A stretch of 64,000 nt of DNA from Cupriavidus gilardii (GCF_008801915.1 NZ_VZOV01000005.1:62001-126000); one strand, 5' to 3'; shown: positions 1 to 9,695, counted from the stretch's first letter. Numbers and translations are program-made. Notes: generated from the sequence alone by a model not told the origin.

Positions 1-1
1 C

Positions 2-712
2 AAGCCGTTCAACGACCCCAAGGTGCGCCAGGCGATCAACTACGCGATCAACAAGCAGGCGCTGGCCAAGGTGGCGTTCGCCGGCTATGCGGTGCCGGCC
101 GAGGGCGTGGTGCCGCCGGGCGTCGACTTCGCGGAGAAGCTGGGTCCGTGGCCGTACGATCCGGCCAAGGCGCGTGCGCTGCTGAAGGAGGCCGGCTATC
201 CGAACGGCTTCGAAACCACGCTGTGGTCCGCCTATAACCACACCACCGCGCAGAAGGTGATCCAGTTCGTGCAGCAGCAGCTGCAGCAGGTCGGCATCAA
301 GGCCTCGGTGCAGGCGCTCGAGGCCGGCCAGCGCGTCGAGAAGGTCGAGAGCGTGCCCAAGCCGGAAGACGCCGGCGTGCGCATCTACTACGTCGGCTGG
401 TCGTCGTCGACCGGCGAGTCCGACTGGGCGCTGCGTCCGCTGCTGGCATCCGAATCGATGCCGCCGAAGCTGCTGAACACGGCGTACTACAAGAACGAGC
501 AGGTCGATGCCGATATCGCCGGCGCGCTGCGCACCACCGACCGCAACGAGAAGGCGCGGCTGTACAAGGACGCGCAGCAGCGCATCTGGAAGGACGCGCC
601 GTGGGCCTTCCTGGTGACCGAGCAGGTGCTGTATGCCCGCAGCAAGCGGCTGAGCGGCGCCTACGTGATGCCCGACGGCTCGTTCGAGTTCGAGAACATC
701 GATATCAAGTAA
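2..712 (+). CDS. gsiB: Glutathione/dipeptide ABC transporter substrate-binding protein, C-terminal part (5' end outside window)
   Basis: This is the C-terminal 236 codons of a periplasmic extracytoplasmic solute-binding protein family 5 component. It captures glutathione or short peptides and delivers them to the GsiC/GsiD permease. The frame is open from base 2, so the real start lies upstream. Visible family marks are [10 protein letters not shown] near the beginning, the [16 protein letters not shown] segment and the C-terminal domain ending in FENIDIK. The GsiB assignment rests partly on the next two genes, which are very close to E. coli GsiC and GsiD. The ATPase (GsiA) is not in view and may lie upstream. 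A D-peptide or other oligopeptide substrate is equally possible, given the two peptidases downstream. Confidence 0.85.
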   Translation, partial: KPFNDPKVRQAINYAINKQALAKVAFAGYAVPAEGVVPPGVDFAEKLGPWPYDPAKARALLKEAGYPNGFETTLWSAYNHTTAQKVIQFVQQQLQQVGIKASVQALEAGQRVEKVESVPKPEDAGVRIYYVGWSSSTGESDWALRPLLASESMPPKLLNTAYYKNEQVDADIAGALRTTDRNEKARLYKDAQQRIWKDAPWAFLVTEQVLYARSKRLSGAYVMPDGSFEFENIDIK

Positions 713-752
713 GCGTCGCGCCCGCGGTCGTCAGCGTTCCGTCGAGGTGTAC

Positions 753-840
753 GTCGTCCCCGCGCAGGCGGGGACCCAGCGGCTTGCAACATGCAGGGGT
801 GCATTGAAGCCGCTGGGCCCCCGCTTTCGCGCAGGGCGAC
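753..840. repeat. REP-type paired palindrome (BIME-like)
   Basis: The left arm begins GTCGTCCCCGCGCAGGCGGG and continues through CCCAGCGGCTTGCA. After a short spacer its imperfect inverse complement follows (from about 815, TGAAGCCGCTGGGC, ending in GGGCGAC). It lies between gsiB and gsiC. A related single copy sits at 15827-15860, which marks it as a dispersed extragenic element. It may stabilise the gsiB transcript 3' end relative to the permease genes. Confidence 0.7.
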
Positions 841-880
841 AGGATGGAAGCCGGCGAAAAGCCGCGGGTCTGGAGTCGTC

Positions 881-1801
881 ATGTTGAATTACTTTCTGAA
901 GCGCGTGCTGGGCGTGGTGCCGACGATGCTGATCGTCGCGGTGCTGGTCTTCCTGTTCGTGCATCTGCTGCCCGGCGATCCGGCGCGGCTTGCCGCCGGG
1001 CCCGAGGCCGATGCCGCGACCGTCGAACTGGTGCGCAAGGATCTGGGCCTCGACAAGCCGCTGTACGAGCAGTTCGTCACCTTCTTCGGCAATGCGTTGC
1101 AAGGGGAATTCGGCACCTCGCTGCGCACCAAGCGTCCGGTCAGCGAGGAGATCGGCGACCGCTTCTTCCCGACGCTGTGGCTGACCGTCGCCTCGATGCT
1201 GTGGGCCGTGGTGTTCGGCATGCTGATCGGCATCGGCTCCGCGGTCTGGCGCAATCGCTGGCCCGACCGCATCGGCATGACGCTGGCGGTGTCGGGCATC
1301 TCGTTCCCGGCCTTCGCGCTCGGCATGCTGCTGATGGAGATCTTCTCGGTCCAGCTCGGCTGGCTGCCGTCGATCGGGGCCGAAAGCTGGAAGCACTACA
1401 TCCTGCCGTCGCTGACGCTTGGCGCGGCGGTGGCCGCGGTGATGGCGCGCTTCACGCGGGCCTCGTTCGTCGAGGTGCTGCAGGAAGACTACGTGCGCAC
1501 GGCACGCGCCAAGGGCGTGCGCGAGTCGCTGGTGGTCGCCAAGCACTGCCTGCGCAACGCGATGATCCCGGTCGTCACGATGATGGGGCTGCAATTCGGC
1601 TTTCTGCTGGGCGGCTCGATCGTCGTCGAGAAGGTGTTCAACTGGCCCGGTCTCGGCCGGCTGCTGGTCGACGCCGTCGAGATGCGGGACTACCCGGTGA
1701 TCCAGGCCGAGGTGCTGCTGTTCTCGCTGGAATTCATCCTGATCAATCTGGTGGTGGATCTGCTGTACACGGTGATCAATCCCACCATCCGCTACAAGTG
1801 A
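881..1801 (+). CDS. gsiC: Glutathione-type ABC transporter permease GsiC
   Basis: Inner-membrane permease of a peptide/glutathione importer, 306 residues, the usual length. The start [11 protein letters not shown] matches the E. coli GsiC N-terminus; an in-frame upstream start at 791 would read through the REP element and was not used. TGGAG lies 6 bases before the ATG. Six membrane helices are apparent, with the LPGDPARL loop after helix 1 and the [12 protein letters not shown] coupling (EAA) motif near residue 205 that contacts the ATPase. Long stretches such as [20 protein letters not shown] are nearly identical to E. coli GsiC from memory. It is followed after 8 bases by gsiD. Confidence 0.93.
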   Translation: MLNYFLKRVLGVVPTMLIVAVLVFLFVHLLPGDPARLAAGPEADAATVELVRKDLGLDKPLYEQFVTFFGNALQGEFGTSLRTKRPVSEEIGDRFFPTLWLTVASMLWAVVFGMLIGIGSAVWRNRWPDRIGMTLAVSGISFPAFALGMLLMEIFSVQLGWLPSIGAESWKHYILPSLTLGAAVAAVMARFTRASFVEVLQEDYVRTARAKGVRESLVVAKHCLRNAMIPVVTMMGLQFGFLLGGSIVVEKVFNWPGLGRLLVDAVEMRDYPVIQAEVLLFSLEFILINLVVDLLYTVINPTIRYK

Positions 1802-1809
1802 GGCCGTCC

Positions 1810-2733
1810 ATGACCGAGCTATTGACCGTGGCCAACGAGGCCGCCTCGGCGGGCGTGAAGGGCGCGGCGGCGCAGGCCGAGCCCGTCCGCACGCCGTGGA
1901 GCGAGTTCTGGCGCAAGTTCCGCCGCCAGCATCTGGCGCTGGCCGCCGGCGTGTTCGTGATCCTGCTGGTGATCGTCGCCGTGCTGTCGCCGCAGCTGGT
2001 GCCCTACGATCCCGAGAACTACTTCGACTATGACGCGCTGAACGCCGGGCCGTCGGCGGCGCACTGGTTCGGCGTCGATTCGCTGGGCCGGGACATCTTC
2101 AGCCGCATCCTGGCCGGCACGCGGATCTCGCTGGCGGCGGGCTTTTTCTCCGTGATCGTCGGCGCCATCGTCGGCACGCTGCTGGGCTTGCTGGCCGGCT
2201 ACTACGAGGGCTGGTGGGACCGGATCGTGATGCGGATCTCCGACGTGCTGTTCGCATTCCCGGGCATCCTGCTGGCGATCGGCATCGTCGCGATCCTGGG
2301 CAACGGCATGGTCAACGTGATCGTCGCGGTGGCGATCTTCAGCATCCCGGCGTTCGCGCGGCTGGTGCGCGGCAACACGCTGATGCTCAAGCGCCTGACC
2401 TATATCGAGGCCGCGCGCAGCATCGGCGCGTCCGACTGGACCATCCTGATGCGGCATATCCTGCCGGGCACGATCTCGTCGATCGTCGTCTATTTCTCGA
2501 TGCGGATCGGTACCTCGATCATCACCGCGGCCAGTCTGTCCTTCCTCGGCCTGGGCGCGCAGCCGCCGACGCCCGAGTGGGGCGCAATGCTGAACGAAGC
2601 CCGCGCCGACATGGTCACCGCTCCGCATGTGGCGATCTTCCCCAGCCTGGCGATCTTCCTGACGGTGCTTGCGTTCAACCTGCTCGGCGACGGGCTGCGC
2701 GACGCGCTGGACCCGAAGATCGATCGCCGCTGA
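1810..2733 (+). CDS. gsiD: Glutathione-type ABC transporter permease GsiD
   Basis: Second permease subunit, 307 residues, pairing with GsiC to form the membrane channel. After a soluble N-terminus of about 40 residues comes a first helix near residue 45. The motifs [17 protein letters not shown] and [12 protein letters not shown] follow, then the [19 protein letters not shown] coupling loop. The C-terminus [12 protein letters not shown] is typical of GsiD/DppC. The start was chosen 8 bases after the gsiC stop, where the sequence begins to match the family. The gene is co-directional and translationally close to gsiC and to the peptidase gene 15 bases downstream. Confidence 0.93.
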   Translation: MTELLTVANEAASAGVKGAAAQAEPVRTPWSEFWRKFRRQHLALAAGVFVILLVIVAVLSPQLVPYDPENYFDYDALNAGPSAAHWFGVDSLGRDIFSRILAGTRISLAAGFFSVIVGAIVGTLLGLLAGYYEGWWDRIVMRISDVLFAFPGILLAIGIVAILGNGMVNVIVAVAIFSIPAFARLVRGNTLMLKRLTYIEAARSIGASDWTILMRHILPGTISSIVVYFSMRIGTSIITAASLSFLGLGAQPPTPEWGAMLNEARADMVTAPHVAIFPSLAIFLTVLAFNLLGDGLRDALDPKIDRR

Positions 2734-2748
2734 CGGAGGACCTTCGCG

Positions 2749-3810
2749 ATGCCGCACGAATCGTCCGCGGCGCCAGGCGCGCCGCCGCATATCGGCGAAC
2801 TGCCGGCCGGCGCGCGCAATGCGATCACCGATGTGCCGGGCGTGCGCGTCGGCCATTGCACGCTGGCCGACGGCGCGGTGCAGACCGGCGTCACCGTGCT
2901 GTTGCCGAACGCCGGCGATCCGTATCTGGACAAGGTGCCGGCCGCGGCCGCGGTACTCAACGGCTTCGGCAAGAGCATCGGCCTGGTCCAGGTCGACGAA
3001 CTGGGCGTGCTGGAGACGCCGATCGCGCTGACCAATACCTTTGCTGTCGGCGCGGTGGCGCAGGCGCAGATCCGGCAGGCGATCGCCGCGCACGCCGAGA
3101 TCGGCCGCGCCTGGCCCACCGTCAATCCGCTCGTGTTCGAATGCAATGACGGCTATCTGAACGACATCCAGGCGATGGCCGTCGGCGAAACGCACTATCT
3201 GCAGGCCTGCGCCGCGGCCGGCGTCGAGGTGGCGCAGGGCGCGGTCGGGGCCGGGCGCGGCATGTCGGCGTTCGGCGTCAAGGGCGGCATCGGCACGGCG
3301 TCGCGTATTGCGGGGGCTTATCGCGTGGGCGCGCTGGTGCTGGCCAACTACGGCACGCCTGCAATGCTGACGGTGGCCGGCAACCGAATCGGTCCGGCAT
3401 TGGTGCAACGGCTTGCCGCACTCGCGGCGGCCGACGCCGGGCCGGAGAAGGGCTCGATCATCATGATCGTCGCCACCGATGCGCCGCTCGATTCCCGCCA
3501 GCTGGGACGGCTGGCGCGGCGGGCGGGGGCCGGGCTGGCACGCACCGGCTCGGTCTACGGCCATGGCTCCGGCGATATCGCGCTGGCCTTCAGCACCGCC
3601 TACACCGTGCCGCACGACGCCGCCGCGCCGATGCCCGCCGTCGCGATGGTCCACGAGACCGCGCTGGATCCGCTGTTCCATGCCGCGGCCGACAGCGTCG
3701 AGCAGGCCATCGTGCATGCGCTGTGGCATGCCGAGACCGTCAGCGGCCGCGATGGCCATTGCCGCCGCGGCCTGCTGGCGCTGATGCCGGAACTGAATAC
3801 TGCCGACTGA
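2749..3810 (+). CDS. P1 (S58) family peptidase, DmpA/aminopeptidase-like
   Basis: Predicted N-terminal nucleophile aminopeptidase/D-esterase related to DmpA, 353 residues. DmpA enzymes self-cleave at a Gly-Ser bond, and the new N-terminal Ser is the nucleophile. The corresponding site here is EKGSIIMIVATDAPL around residue 238. The N-terminal DVPGVRVGHCTL and the GSVYGHGSGDIALAFSTA block near residue 265 are family hallmarks. CGGAGGA stands 8 bases before the ATG. It follows gsiD directly, so it probably hydrolyses imported peptides or glutathione-like conjugates in the cytoplasm. No signal peptide is visible. Specificity for beta-, D- or L-peptides cannot be told from sequence. Confidence 0.88.
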   Translation: MPHESSAAPGAPPHIGELPAGARNAITDVPGVRVGHCTLADGAVQTGVTVLLPNAGDPYLDKVPAAAAVLNGFGKSIGLVQVDELGVLETPIALTNTFAVGAVAQAQIRQAIAAHAEIGRAWPTVNPLVFECNDGYLNDIQAMAVGETHYLQACAAAGVEVAQGAVGAGRGMSAFGVKGGIGTASRIAGAYRVGALVLANYGTPAMLTVAGNRIGPALVQRLAALAAADAGPEKGSIIMIVATDAPLDSRQLGRLARRAGAGLARTGSVYGHGSGDIALAFSTAYTVPHDAAAPMPAVAMVHETALDPLFHAAADSVEQAIVHALWHAETVSGRDGHCRRGLLALMPELNTAD

Positions 3811-3850
3811 ACCGCGTGCGCCGACCATGCGTTGGGCACGCGCCAATCCC

Positions 3851-4681
3851 ATGAAGATCCTGATTTCCACCGATATCGAGGGCGTCGCCGGCGTCTTCCA
3901 TCCCGAGCAGACGCGTCCGGGCAATGGCGAGTACGAGCGCGCGCGCGCCTGGATGACGCGCGAGGCCGACGCCGCGGCGCGCGGCGCCTTCGCTGCCGGG
4001 GCCGAGGCCGTCTGGGTCAACGACTCGCACGGCGGCTTCCGCAACCTGCTGCCGGACCTGCTGGACCCGCGCGTGCGGCTCGTGCTCGGCAAGCCGCGTT
4101 ACGCCGGCATGATGAGCGGCATCGAGCAGGGCTGCGACGGCGTGCTGATGATCGGCTATCACGGTCGCGCGCAAGGGCGCGGCATCCTGGCGCATACGAT
4201 CAACAGCGGTGCGTTTGCCGGCGTCAGCCTCAACGGCATCGAACTCGGCGAAGCGGGACTATATGCCGCGCTCGCCGGCGAGGCCGGTGTGCCGGTGCTG
4301 ATGGCGAGCGGCGACGATGTGTTCGTCGAGGAGACGTCGGCGCTGATGCCGTGGGTTCGCTTTGTCGCCACCAAACGTGCGCAGGGGCAGGGCAGTGGAG
4401 AGTCGATGACGCCGGCCGCCGCCTGCGAGGCGATCGGCGCGGCGGCGCAAGCCGCGGTGCGCGCGCTGCGGACCGAGCCGGCGGCGGTTCGGCCGTTCAC
4501 CATCGCGGGCCCGGTGAACTGCCGATTGCGGACGCTGACGCCCGCGCATGCCGACCTGTTCTGCCAATGGCCCACGCTGCAGCGGCTCGACGGCGTCACG
4601 CTGAGCTTCGATGCGGCCAGCGTGACCGACGCCGTGCGCATGCTCAATTGCCTGTCGGCGATGTCGTTCATGCTGCGTTAG
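3851..4681 (+). CDS. M55 family metallopeptidase, D-aminopeptidase (DppA-like)
   Basis: Zinc-dependent D-aminopeptidase of the DppA family, 276 residues. The start MKILISTDIEGVAG carries the Asp and Glu metal ligands seen in the family. WVNDSHGG (His) near residue 55 and the GYHGRAQ motif near residue 102 supply further ligand histidines. A start 24 bases upstream is in frame but lies outside the conserved region. It is probably last in the operon with gsiBCD and the P1 peptidase. The pairing of a peptide importer with two peptidases of unusual stereospecificity suggests recycling of cell-wall or D-amino-acid peptides, which is inference. Confidence 0.9.
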   Translation: MKILISTDIEGVAGVFHPEQTRPGNGEYERARAWMTREADAAARGAFAAGAEAVWVNDSHGGFRNLLPDLLDPRVRLVLGKPRYAGMMSGIEQGCDGVLMIGYHGRAQGRGILAHTINSGAFAGVSLNGIELGEAGLYAALAGEAGVPVLMASGDDVFVEETSALMPWVRFVATKRAQGQGSGESMTPAAACEAIGAAAQAAVRALRTEPAAVRPFTIAGPVNCRLRTLTPAHADLFCQWPTLQRLDGVTLSFDAASVTDAVRMLNCLSAMSFMLR

Positions 4682-4721
4682 CGGCGAACCGCCGTATACG
4701 CGTATCGCAAGCGTCGGTCTT

Positions 4722-4759
4722 CTCTCCCTCTCCCGCAAGCGGGAGGGGGAGGGAGAGGG
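4722..4759. repeat. CCCTCTCCCGC-type hairpin repeat
   Basis: An interrupted palindrome with the arms CTCTCCCTCTCCCGC and GCGGGAGGGGGAGGGAG around AA. It lies between the convergent M55 and PhoD-type genes. Three related copies are arrayed at 49100-49289. It is a dispersed extragenic hairpin and may act as a bidirectional transcription end, although no T-run follows. Confidence 0.6.
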
Positions 4760-4875
4760 CAATCAACGGTCGTTATGCGGCCAACGCTTGAAAAAACACC
4801 TCTCTCTTCCCATGAGCGAGACGGAGAACACCGCCGGCAACAATCAGTGTCGGCGGTCCGCCAGCGCCCGCAGCC

Positions 4876-6480
4876 TCAAGCCACCGGCAACGTCTTGCTG
4901 AAGACGCTGACCCCGTCCAGATCGCGCAGATCCACCGTCAGGGCCTTCGTCGACGGATCGATATTGACCTCGCCGAAGAACTGAAAGCCCGAGTAGGGGG
5001 ACAGGTTGGCCTGGCCGGCAGGCGGCGCCTTCTGGAACACCAGTTGCGGGCCGAAGGTGGCGTCGAGCTGATTTGGCCCGAAGGTGCCGGCGTTCAGCGG
5101 CCCGGCGACGAATTCCCAGAACGGCGAGAAGTCGGTGAACTGGGCCTTCGACGGGTCGTAGTAGTGCGCGGCGCAATAATGCACGTCGGCCGTCAGCCAG
5201 ACCACATTGGGCACGCCCTTGATCGCGCGCAGCAGTCGCGCCGTTTCCAGCTCGCGGCCCAGCGCGGCGCCGTCGTTGCCATTGGCGATCGCCTCCCAGC
5301 GGGCGTTGCCGGCCGCGTCCTTGCCGTCCGGCACCCACAGGCCGATCGGCATGTCGGCGGCGATGATCTTCCAGGTGGCCTGCGACTGCTTCACACCATT
5401 GACCAGCCACTCGATCTGCTCGTTGCCGAGGAACACCGTGTCGCCGTTCTCGGTGGTCTGCAGGTTGGCCGTATTGCCGCCGCGATACGTGCGCATGTCC
5501 AGCACGAACACGTCGAGCAGCGGGCCGTACGAGACCTTGCGATAGAGCGTCTGCTCCGCCGCGGTGCTGCCGATCCGCATCGGCGCATATTCGCGGAATG
5601 CCTGCGTGGCGCGGGCGACCAGCGTGGCGATGTTCTTCTCGGTGTAGCGCGCGTCCGCGCTCAGATCCTTGGTCGGCGACCAGTTGTTGGTGACCTCGTG
5701 GTCGTCCCATTGCCAGATCTGCGGCACCTCGGCCGAGAAGCGCCGCACGTTCTCGTCCATCAGGTTGTAGCGATAGCGGCCGCGGTATTCGTCCAGCGTC
5801 TCGGCGACCTTGGCGACCTCGGGCGTCACCAGGTTCTTCCAGATCCGGCCGTTTTCCGCGGTGGTTTCCGCCAGGATCGGGCCGTCGGCGTAGATGGTGT
5901 CGCCGCTGTGCAGGAAGAAGTCCGGCTCGCGGCGGCGCATCGCTTCGAAGATCCTCATGCCGCCGAATTCGGTGTTGATGCCCCAGCCCTGGCCGGCGAC
6001 GTCGCCGCCCCAGACGAAGCGCACCGGGCGGTTGGCGTCGGTACGCGGAACCGTGCGGAACTGGCCCGGCACGGCGACGCCGGTCGCGCGCGGATTGTCG
6101 ATGCTGTCATAGGCGACGCGCAGGAAGATCGATTCGCCGGCCGGCAGGCCGGTCAGTTCCACGCGGCCGGTGAAATCGGAGGCGGCGCTGACCGTCGGGC
6201 CCAGCACCTTGCGCGGATTGCGGAAGCTGTCGGTGGTGTCGTACTCCACGCGCAGTTGCGCGGGCCGGTCGGCGCGCGCCCAGACCACCGCGCGTCCGCC
6301 GCCCACATCGCCGATCTGGATGCCGTACGGCAGCCTGGGCCGCTCGCTGTCGGGCACGATGACCGCCGGCGCCTCGGGCGAGTCGTCGGAGCCGCAGGCG
6401 GTCAGGCCAAGGCTGGTGCCGAGGCCGAGCGCGCCGGTGTGGATCAGGAAACGTCGACGGGGGTAGGGGGATCGGGTCAT
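4876..6480 (-). CDS. PhoD-family alkaline phosphatase/phosphodiesterase, exported by Tat
   Basis: Predicted exported metallophosphatase of 534 residues, a typical PhoD length. The N-terminus has a twin-arginine signal (RRRFLIHTG) and ends in LGLTACGS, which could also be a lipobox. The N-terminal PhoD beta-sandwich is followed by the metallophosphatase core: WGGDVAGQGWG near residue 157, LHSGDTIYADGP near 190, WDDHEVTNNW near 255 and WLTADVHYCAAHYYDP near 430. These provide the Fe/Ca ligands in characterised PhoD enzymes. It would release phosphate from organic esters in the periplasm. No Pho box was identified. It stands alone, divergent from the PRC-barrel gene. Confidence 0.9.
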   Translation of the reverse strand: MTRSPYPRRRFLIHTGALGLGTSLGLTACGSDDSPEAPAVIVPDSERPRLPYGIQIGDVGGGRAVVWARADRPAQLRVEYDTTDSFRNPRKVLGPTVSAASDFTGRVELTGLPAGESIFLRVAYDSIDNPRATGVAVPGQFRTVPRTDANRPVRFVWGGDVAGQGWGINTEFGGMRIFEAMRRREPDFFLHSGDTIYADGPILAETTAENGRIWKNLVTPEVAKVAETLDEYRGRYRYNLMDENVRRFSAEVPQIWQWDDHEVTNNWSPTKDLSADARYTEKNIATLVARATQAFREYAPMRIGSTAAEQTLYRKVSYGPLLDVFVLDMRTYRGGNTANLQTTENGDTVFLGNEQIEWLVNGVKQSQATWKIIAADMPIGLWVPDGKDAAGNARWEAIANGNDGAALGRELETARLLRAIKGVPNVVWLTADVHYCAAHYYDPSKAQFTDFSPFWEFVAGPLNAGTFGPNQLDATFGPQLVFQKAPPAGQANLSPYSGFQFFGEVNIDPSTKALTVDLRDLDGVSVFSKTLPVA

Positions 6481-6648
6481 GTCCTGCCTCTTGCCTTTCG
6501 GGTGTGGGGAAGGGAAAGGCAGGACCTTAGCCGGCGATTGCGAAAGAATGATGAAAGCCGGCGCCCCGTCGTGACAGGCGGATCAAGGCGGGATGGCATG
6601 GTCGTTGCGAAACACCGGTTTCCGCTTACCACCATCAAGGAGACGGCG

Positions 6649-7086
6649 ATGAATCCCTCGCAACCCGGCACGAATCAGGGCGGTGCCAGCATCGTAGGAT
6701 CGGGCGTCGGCGAAGGCCCCGGCCCGGAAGTGATGGCGGCATCCAGCCTCGAGGACACCAATGTCTATTCGTCCGACGGCGAGCATGTCGGCGAGATCAG
6801 CGAAATCATGCTCGATGTGCCGCGCGGCCGCATTGCCTATGCCGTGCTGAAAACCGGCGGCTTTCTGGGCATCGGCGACACGCTGCACGCGATCCCGTGG
6901 AATGCGCTGGTCATGGATACCGACCAGAAATGCTTCCGCCTCGGCATCACGGCCGATCGGATCAAATCGGCGCCCGGCTTCAACAAGGACCAATGGCCGC
7001 GCATGGCGGACCCGCAGTGGGGTACGCAGCTGCACCAGTACTACGAGCGCGAGCCGTACTGGCTGTCCGGCGGCGGCACGCTGTGA
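6649..7086 (+). CDS. PRC-barrel domain protein
   Basis: Small soluble protein of 145 residues. The PRC-barrel fold spans about residues 28-95, with SLEDTNVYSSDGEHVGEI followed by LDVPRGRIAYAVLKTGGFLG and AIPWNAL. The first 27 residues are Gly/Ser-rich and low in complexity. The start is fixed by CAAGGAG 6 bases upstream; earlier in-frame starts would cross the PhoD promoter. Stand-alone PRC-barrel proteins of this kind are common in proteobacteria and are often stress-associated, but their role is not established. The C-terminus is rich in aromatic residues (LHQYYEREPYWL). Confidence 0.85.
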   Translation: MNPSQPGTNQGGASIVGSGVGEGPGPEVMAASSLEDTNVYSSDGEHVGEISEIMLDVPRGRIAYAVLKTGGFLGIGDTLHAIPWNALVMDTDQKCFRLGITADRIKSAPGFNKDQWPRMADPQWGTQLHQYYEREPYWLSGGGTL

Positions 7087-7318
7087 GTCAGGCGGCGCGC
7101 ACCGCGTGCGGTCGATGCCACCGATGCGGGCGCGTCGTTCTTACAGCGGCATGTAATTACGCAATGGCCGATGGGGCCGCAGGCGCAACGCTCCGCGCGG
7201 TTGGCGGTCCCCGCTGGATGACGGTCTGGCCGCGCAACGCGGCCAGTTGCCTGGCGTCACAGGGCGGCCCGCGTCATGCATAGTCGGTGCTTGTCAGCGA
7301 TGTTGCCGTCAATCGGCA

Positions 7319-8296
7319 TCAATCGAGCCGTGTGCCGGTCGCCTTGACTTGCGCGGCCCACCAGGCCGTCTCGCTGCGGATCTGCGCGGCAAACGCCTCG
7401 GGGCTGTTGCCGACCGGTTCCGCGCCGAGTTCGATCACGCGCTTGCGCATTTCCGGCGTGGCGAGGATGCGGGCGCAGGCCTCGTGCAGCTTCGTGATGA
7501 CGGGCTTGGGCGTGCCGGCCGGCGCCATCAGACCCTTCCATGCGGTGACCAGATAGCCCTTGACGCCGGCCTCGTCGAACGTCGGCACATCGGGCAGCGC
7601 GGCGGCGCGCTTGTCGCTGGCGACCGCGATCGGCCGCAGCTTGCCGCCTTGCACCTGGGCCAGCAGCGCCGGCATGTTGTCGATCATCAGGTCGATATGG
7701 CCGGCCATCAGGTCGGCGACCGCCGGGCCGCTGCCCTTGTACGGCACGTGCTGCATCTTCAGCCCGGCGGTGCGGTTCAGCAGTTCGCCGCCAAGATGCG
7801 CGACGGTGCCGTTGCCCGGCGAGCCGAACGACAGCTTGCCCGGATGGCTGCGCGCATAGGCCAGGAACTCGGACAGGTTGCGCACCGGCAACTGCGCCTT
7901 CACCGCCATCAGGTTGTGCTCGCGCGCCAGCACCGTGATCGGAGCGAGATCGCGCGCCGGATCGAACGGCATCTTGCTGTACAGGCTCGGATTGATCACC
8001 GTCGGTCCGGCGGCGGCCAGCAGCAGCGTGTGGCCGTCCGGCGCCGCGCGGGCGACGCTCTCGCCGGCGATATTGCCGCCGGCACCGGGCTTGTTCTCGA
8101 CCACCACCACCTGGCCCAGTTCGCTCTTCAGGCGATCGGCGAGCAGGCGCGCCAGGATATCGGACGAACCGCCCGGTGCGAACGGCACCACCAGCCGGAT
8201 CGGCTTGCTGGGGTAGGGCGCTTCGGCGCGCGCGGCGCCGACGAGCGTGGCGGCGCCGACCGCCAGCGCCATCGTGGCGACAAGGGTCTTGAACAT
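7319..8296 (-). CDS. Bug family tripartite tricarboxylate transporter receptor
   Basis: Periplasmic solute receptor, 325 residues. A Sec signal peptide with cleavage near ARA-EAPYPSKP precedes the family start PIRLVVPFAPGGSSDILARL. Further Bug marks are ENKPGAGGNIAGE near residue 70, the [10 protein letters not shown] motif near 172 and the RPIAVASDKRA segment near 225. Bug proteins bind carboxylates or aromatic acids for TctAB-type importers, and no such membrane genes are in this window. It lies 39 bases downstream of the acyl-CoA dehydrogenase on the same strand, so the two probably form one transcript. The ligand is unknown. Confidence 0.9.
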   Translation of the reverse strand: MFKTLVATMALAVGAATLVGAARAEAPYPSKPIRLVVPFAPGGSSDILARLLADRLKSELGQVVVVENKPGAGGNIAGESVARAAPDGHTLLLAAAGPTVINPSLYSKMPFDPARDLAPITVLAREHNLMAVKAQLPVRNLSEFLAYARSHPGKLSFGSPGNGTVAHLGGELLNRTAGLKMQHVPYKGSGPAVADLMAGHIDLMIDNMPALLAQVQGGKLRPIAVASDKRAAALPDVPTFDEAGVKGYLVTAWKGLMAPAGTPKPVITKLHEACARILATPEMRKRVIELGAEPVGNSPEAFAAQIRSETAWWAAQVKATGTRLD

Positions 8297-8335
8297 GGTG
8301 TCTCCTGTTGTGTTTTATCGGCTGCGGCGCGAAGG

Positions 8336-9490
8336 TCAGGCGCCGGCCTGCGCCAGCGTGCGCTTGGCGATATTGAGCTGGTGGATCTGGCTGGTGCCCT
8401 CGTACAGGCGGAACAGCCGCACGTCGCGATAGAAGCGTTCGATGCCGTAGTCGGCGATATAGCCGTAGCCGCCGAACATCTGCACGCAGCGGTCGGCAAC
8501 GCGCCCGCACATCTCCGAGGCGAAGTACTTGCAGATCGATGCCTGCATCGTCACGTCCTCGCCGCGGTCGCGCTGGCGCGCAGTCTCGAGCACCAGCGCG
8601 CGGGCCGCGTGGATCTCGGTCTGGCAGTCGGCGATCATCGCCTGCACCAGCTGGAAGCTCGACAAGGGTTCGCCGAACTGCTTGCGCGTGCTGACGAAGC
8701 GGATCGCATCGTCGAGCATGCGGATGGCCGGGCCGATGCACAGCGCCGACAGATGAATGCGCTGCTTGTTCAGCACCTTCATCGCCGTACGGAAGCCCTG
8801 TCCTTCGACCCCGCCGATCAGATTCGCGGCTGGCACGCGGCAATTCTCGAAATGCACCTCGGACACCGGCGAGCCTTCCTGGCCCATCTTGCGGTAGGCC
8901 GGCCCGGTGCTCAGGCCAGGCGTATCGCGCTCGACCAGGAAGGCCGAGATGCCGGAGGCGCCGGTGGTATCGGGATCGGTGCGCGCCATCACCGTGAACA
9001 GGCCCGCGATCGGCGCATTGGTGATGAAGCATTTGGTGCCGTTGATCACATAGTGGTCGCCCTCGCGGCGCGCCGACGTGGTCAGCGCCGTCGCGTCCGA
9101 CCCGGCCTCGGGCTCGGTCAGCGCGAACGAGCCGGTGATCTCGCCGCTGGCCAGGCGCGGCAGATAGCGCTGCTTCTGCTCGGGCGTGCCGTCGGCGACC
9201 AGCGCTTCCGAGCCGATGCCGGTATTGGTACCGACACGCGCGCGGAAGGCCACCGAGCATTGCGACAGTTCGATCGCGGCCAGCACCAGCTCCTCGGTCG
9301 TCATGCCGGCGCCGCCATAGGCCTCCGGAATCGAAAAGCCGAACAGCCCGATGTCGGCCATCTCTTCGACCAGGTCGGCCGGCACTTCGTCGCGCGATGC
9401 CACCTCGGCCTCGCGCGGCACCAGGCGCTGCTGCACGAAGCGGCGCAGTTGCGCCAGGAATGCGGGATAGGTGTCGGGGTCTCGGATCAT
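8336..9490 (-). CDS. Acyl-CoA dehydrogenase
   Basis: FAD-dependent acyl-CoA dehydrogenase, 384 residues, the normal length. The N-terminal helical domain (1-115) is followed by the beta domain with the signature FALTEPEAGSDA near 133 and GTKCFITNAPIAG near 168. The C-terminal helical domain carries RKQFGEPLSSFQ, and the catalytic Glu lies in LYEGTSQIHQLNIAKR near 365. The enzyme oxidises an acyl-CoA to the 2-enoyl-CoA and passes electrons to ETF. The chain-length class cannot be read reliably. It is divergent from the IclR gene at 9696 and upstream of a Bug receptor, suggesting catabolism of an imported acid after CoA activation. Confidence 0.93.
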   Translation of the reverse strand: MIRDPDTYPAFLAQLRRFVQQRLVPREAEVASRDEVPADLVEEMADIGLFGFSIPEAYGGAGMTTEELVLAAIELSQCSVAFRARVGTNTGIGSEALVADGTPEQKQRYLPRLASGEITGSFALTEPEAGSDATALTTSARREGDHYVINGTKCFITNAPIAGLFTVMARTDPDTTGASGISAFLVERDTPGLSTGPAYRKMGQEGSPVSEVHFENCRVPAANLIGGVEGQGFRTAMKVLNKQRIHLSALCIGPAIRMLDDAIRFVSTRKQFGEPLSSFQLVQAMIADCQTEIHAARALVLETARQRDRGEDVTMQASICKYFASEMCGRVADRCVQMFGGYGYIADYGIERFYRDVRLFRLYEGTSQIHQLNIAKRTLAQAGA

Positions 9491-9695
9491 CGCTACGGCT
9501 TCCTGTTTCGGTTGGCGGTGGACCGCGGGACATGCCCGTGGATCGGCATCGGATGGAGAGGCAGCGTAGCAATGGCGGGCGAAATAGTGGATCGTTGTTT
9601 CGCTATCTTGAACAAGCGGGCGCCGTGACGGCGGCCGGGCGCGTTATGATCGATGCCAGCGAGGCGCTGCGCGCGGCGTGCCGCCTCTGGCTTTC

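Noticed and set aside
1819-4092. Very long open frame on the minus strand opposite gsiD and the peptidase genes
   Set aside because: It is antisense to three well-supported genes, is Arg/His/Gln-rich with no family motif, and arises from the GC-rich third positions of the real genes.
7247-9628. Long plus-strand open frame opposite the Bug receptor and acyl-CoA dehydrogenase
   Set aside because: Composition is typical of antisense shadow sequence and both minus-strand genes are full-length family members.
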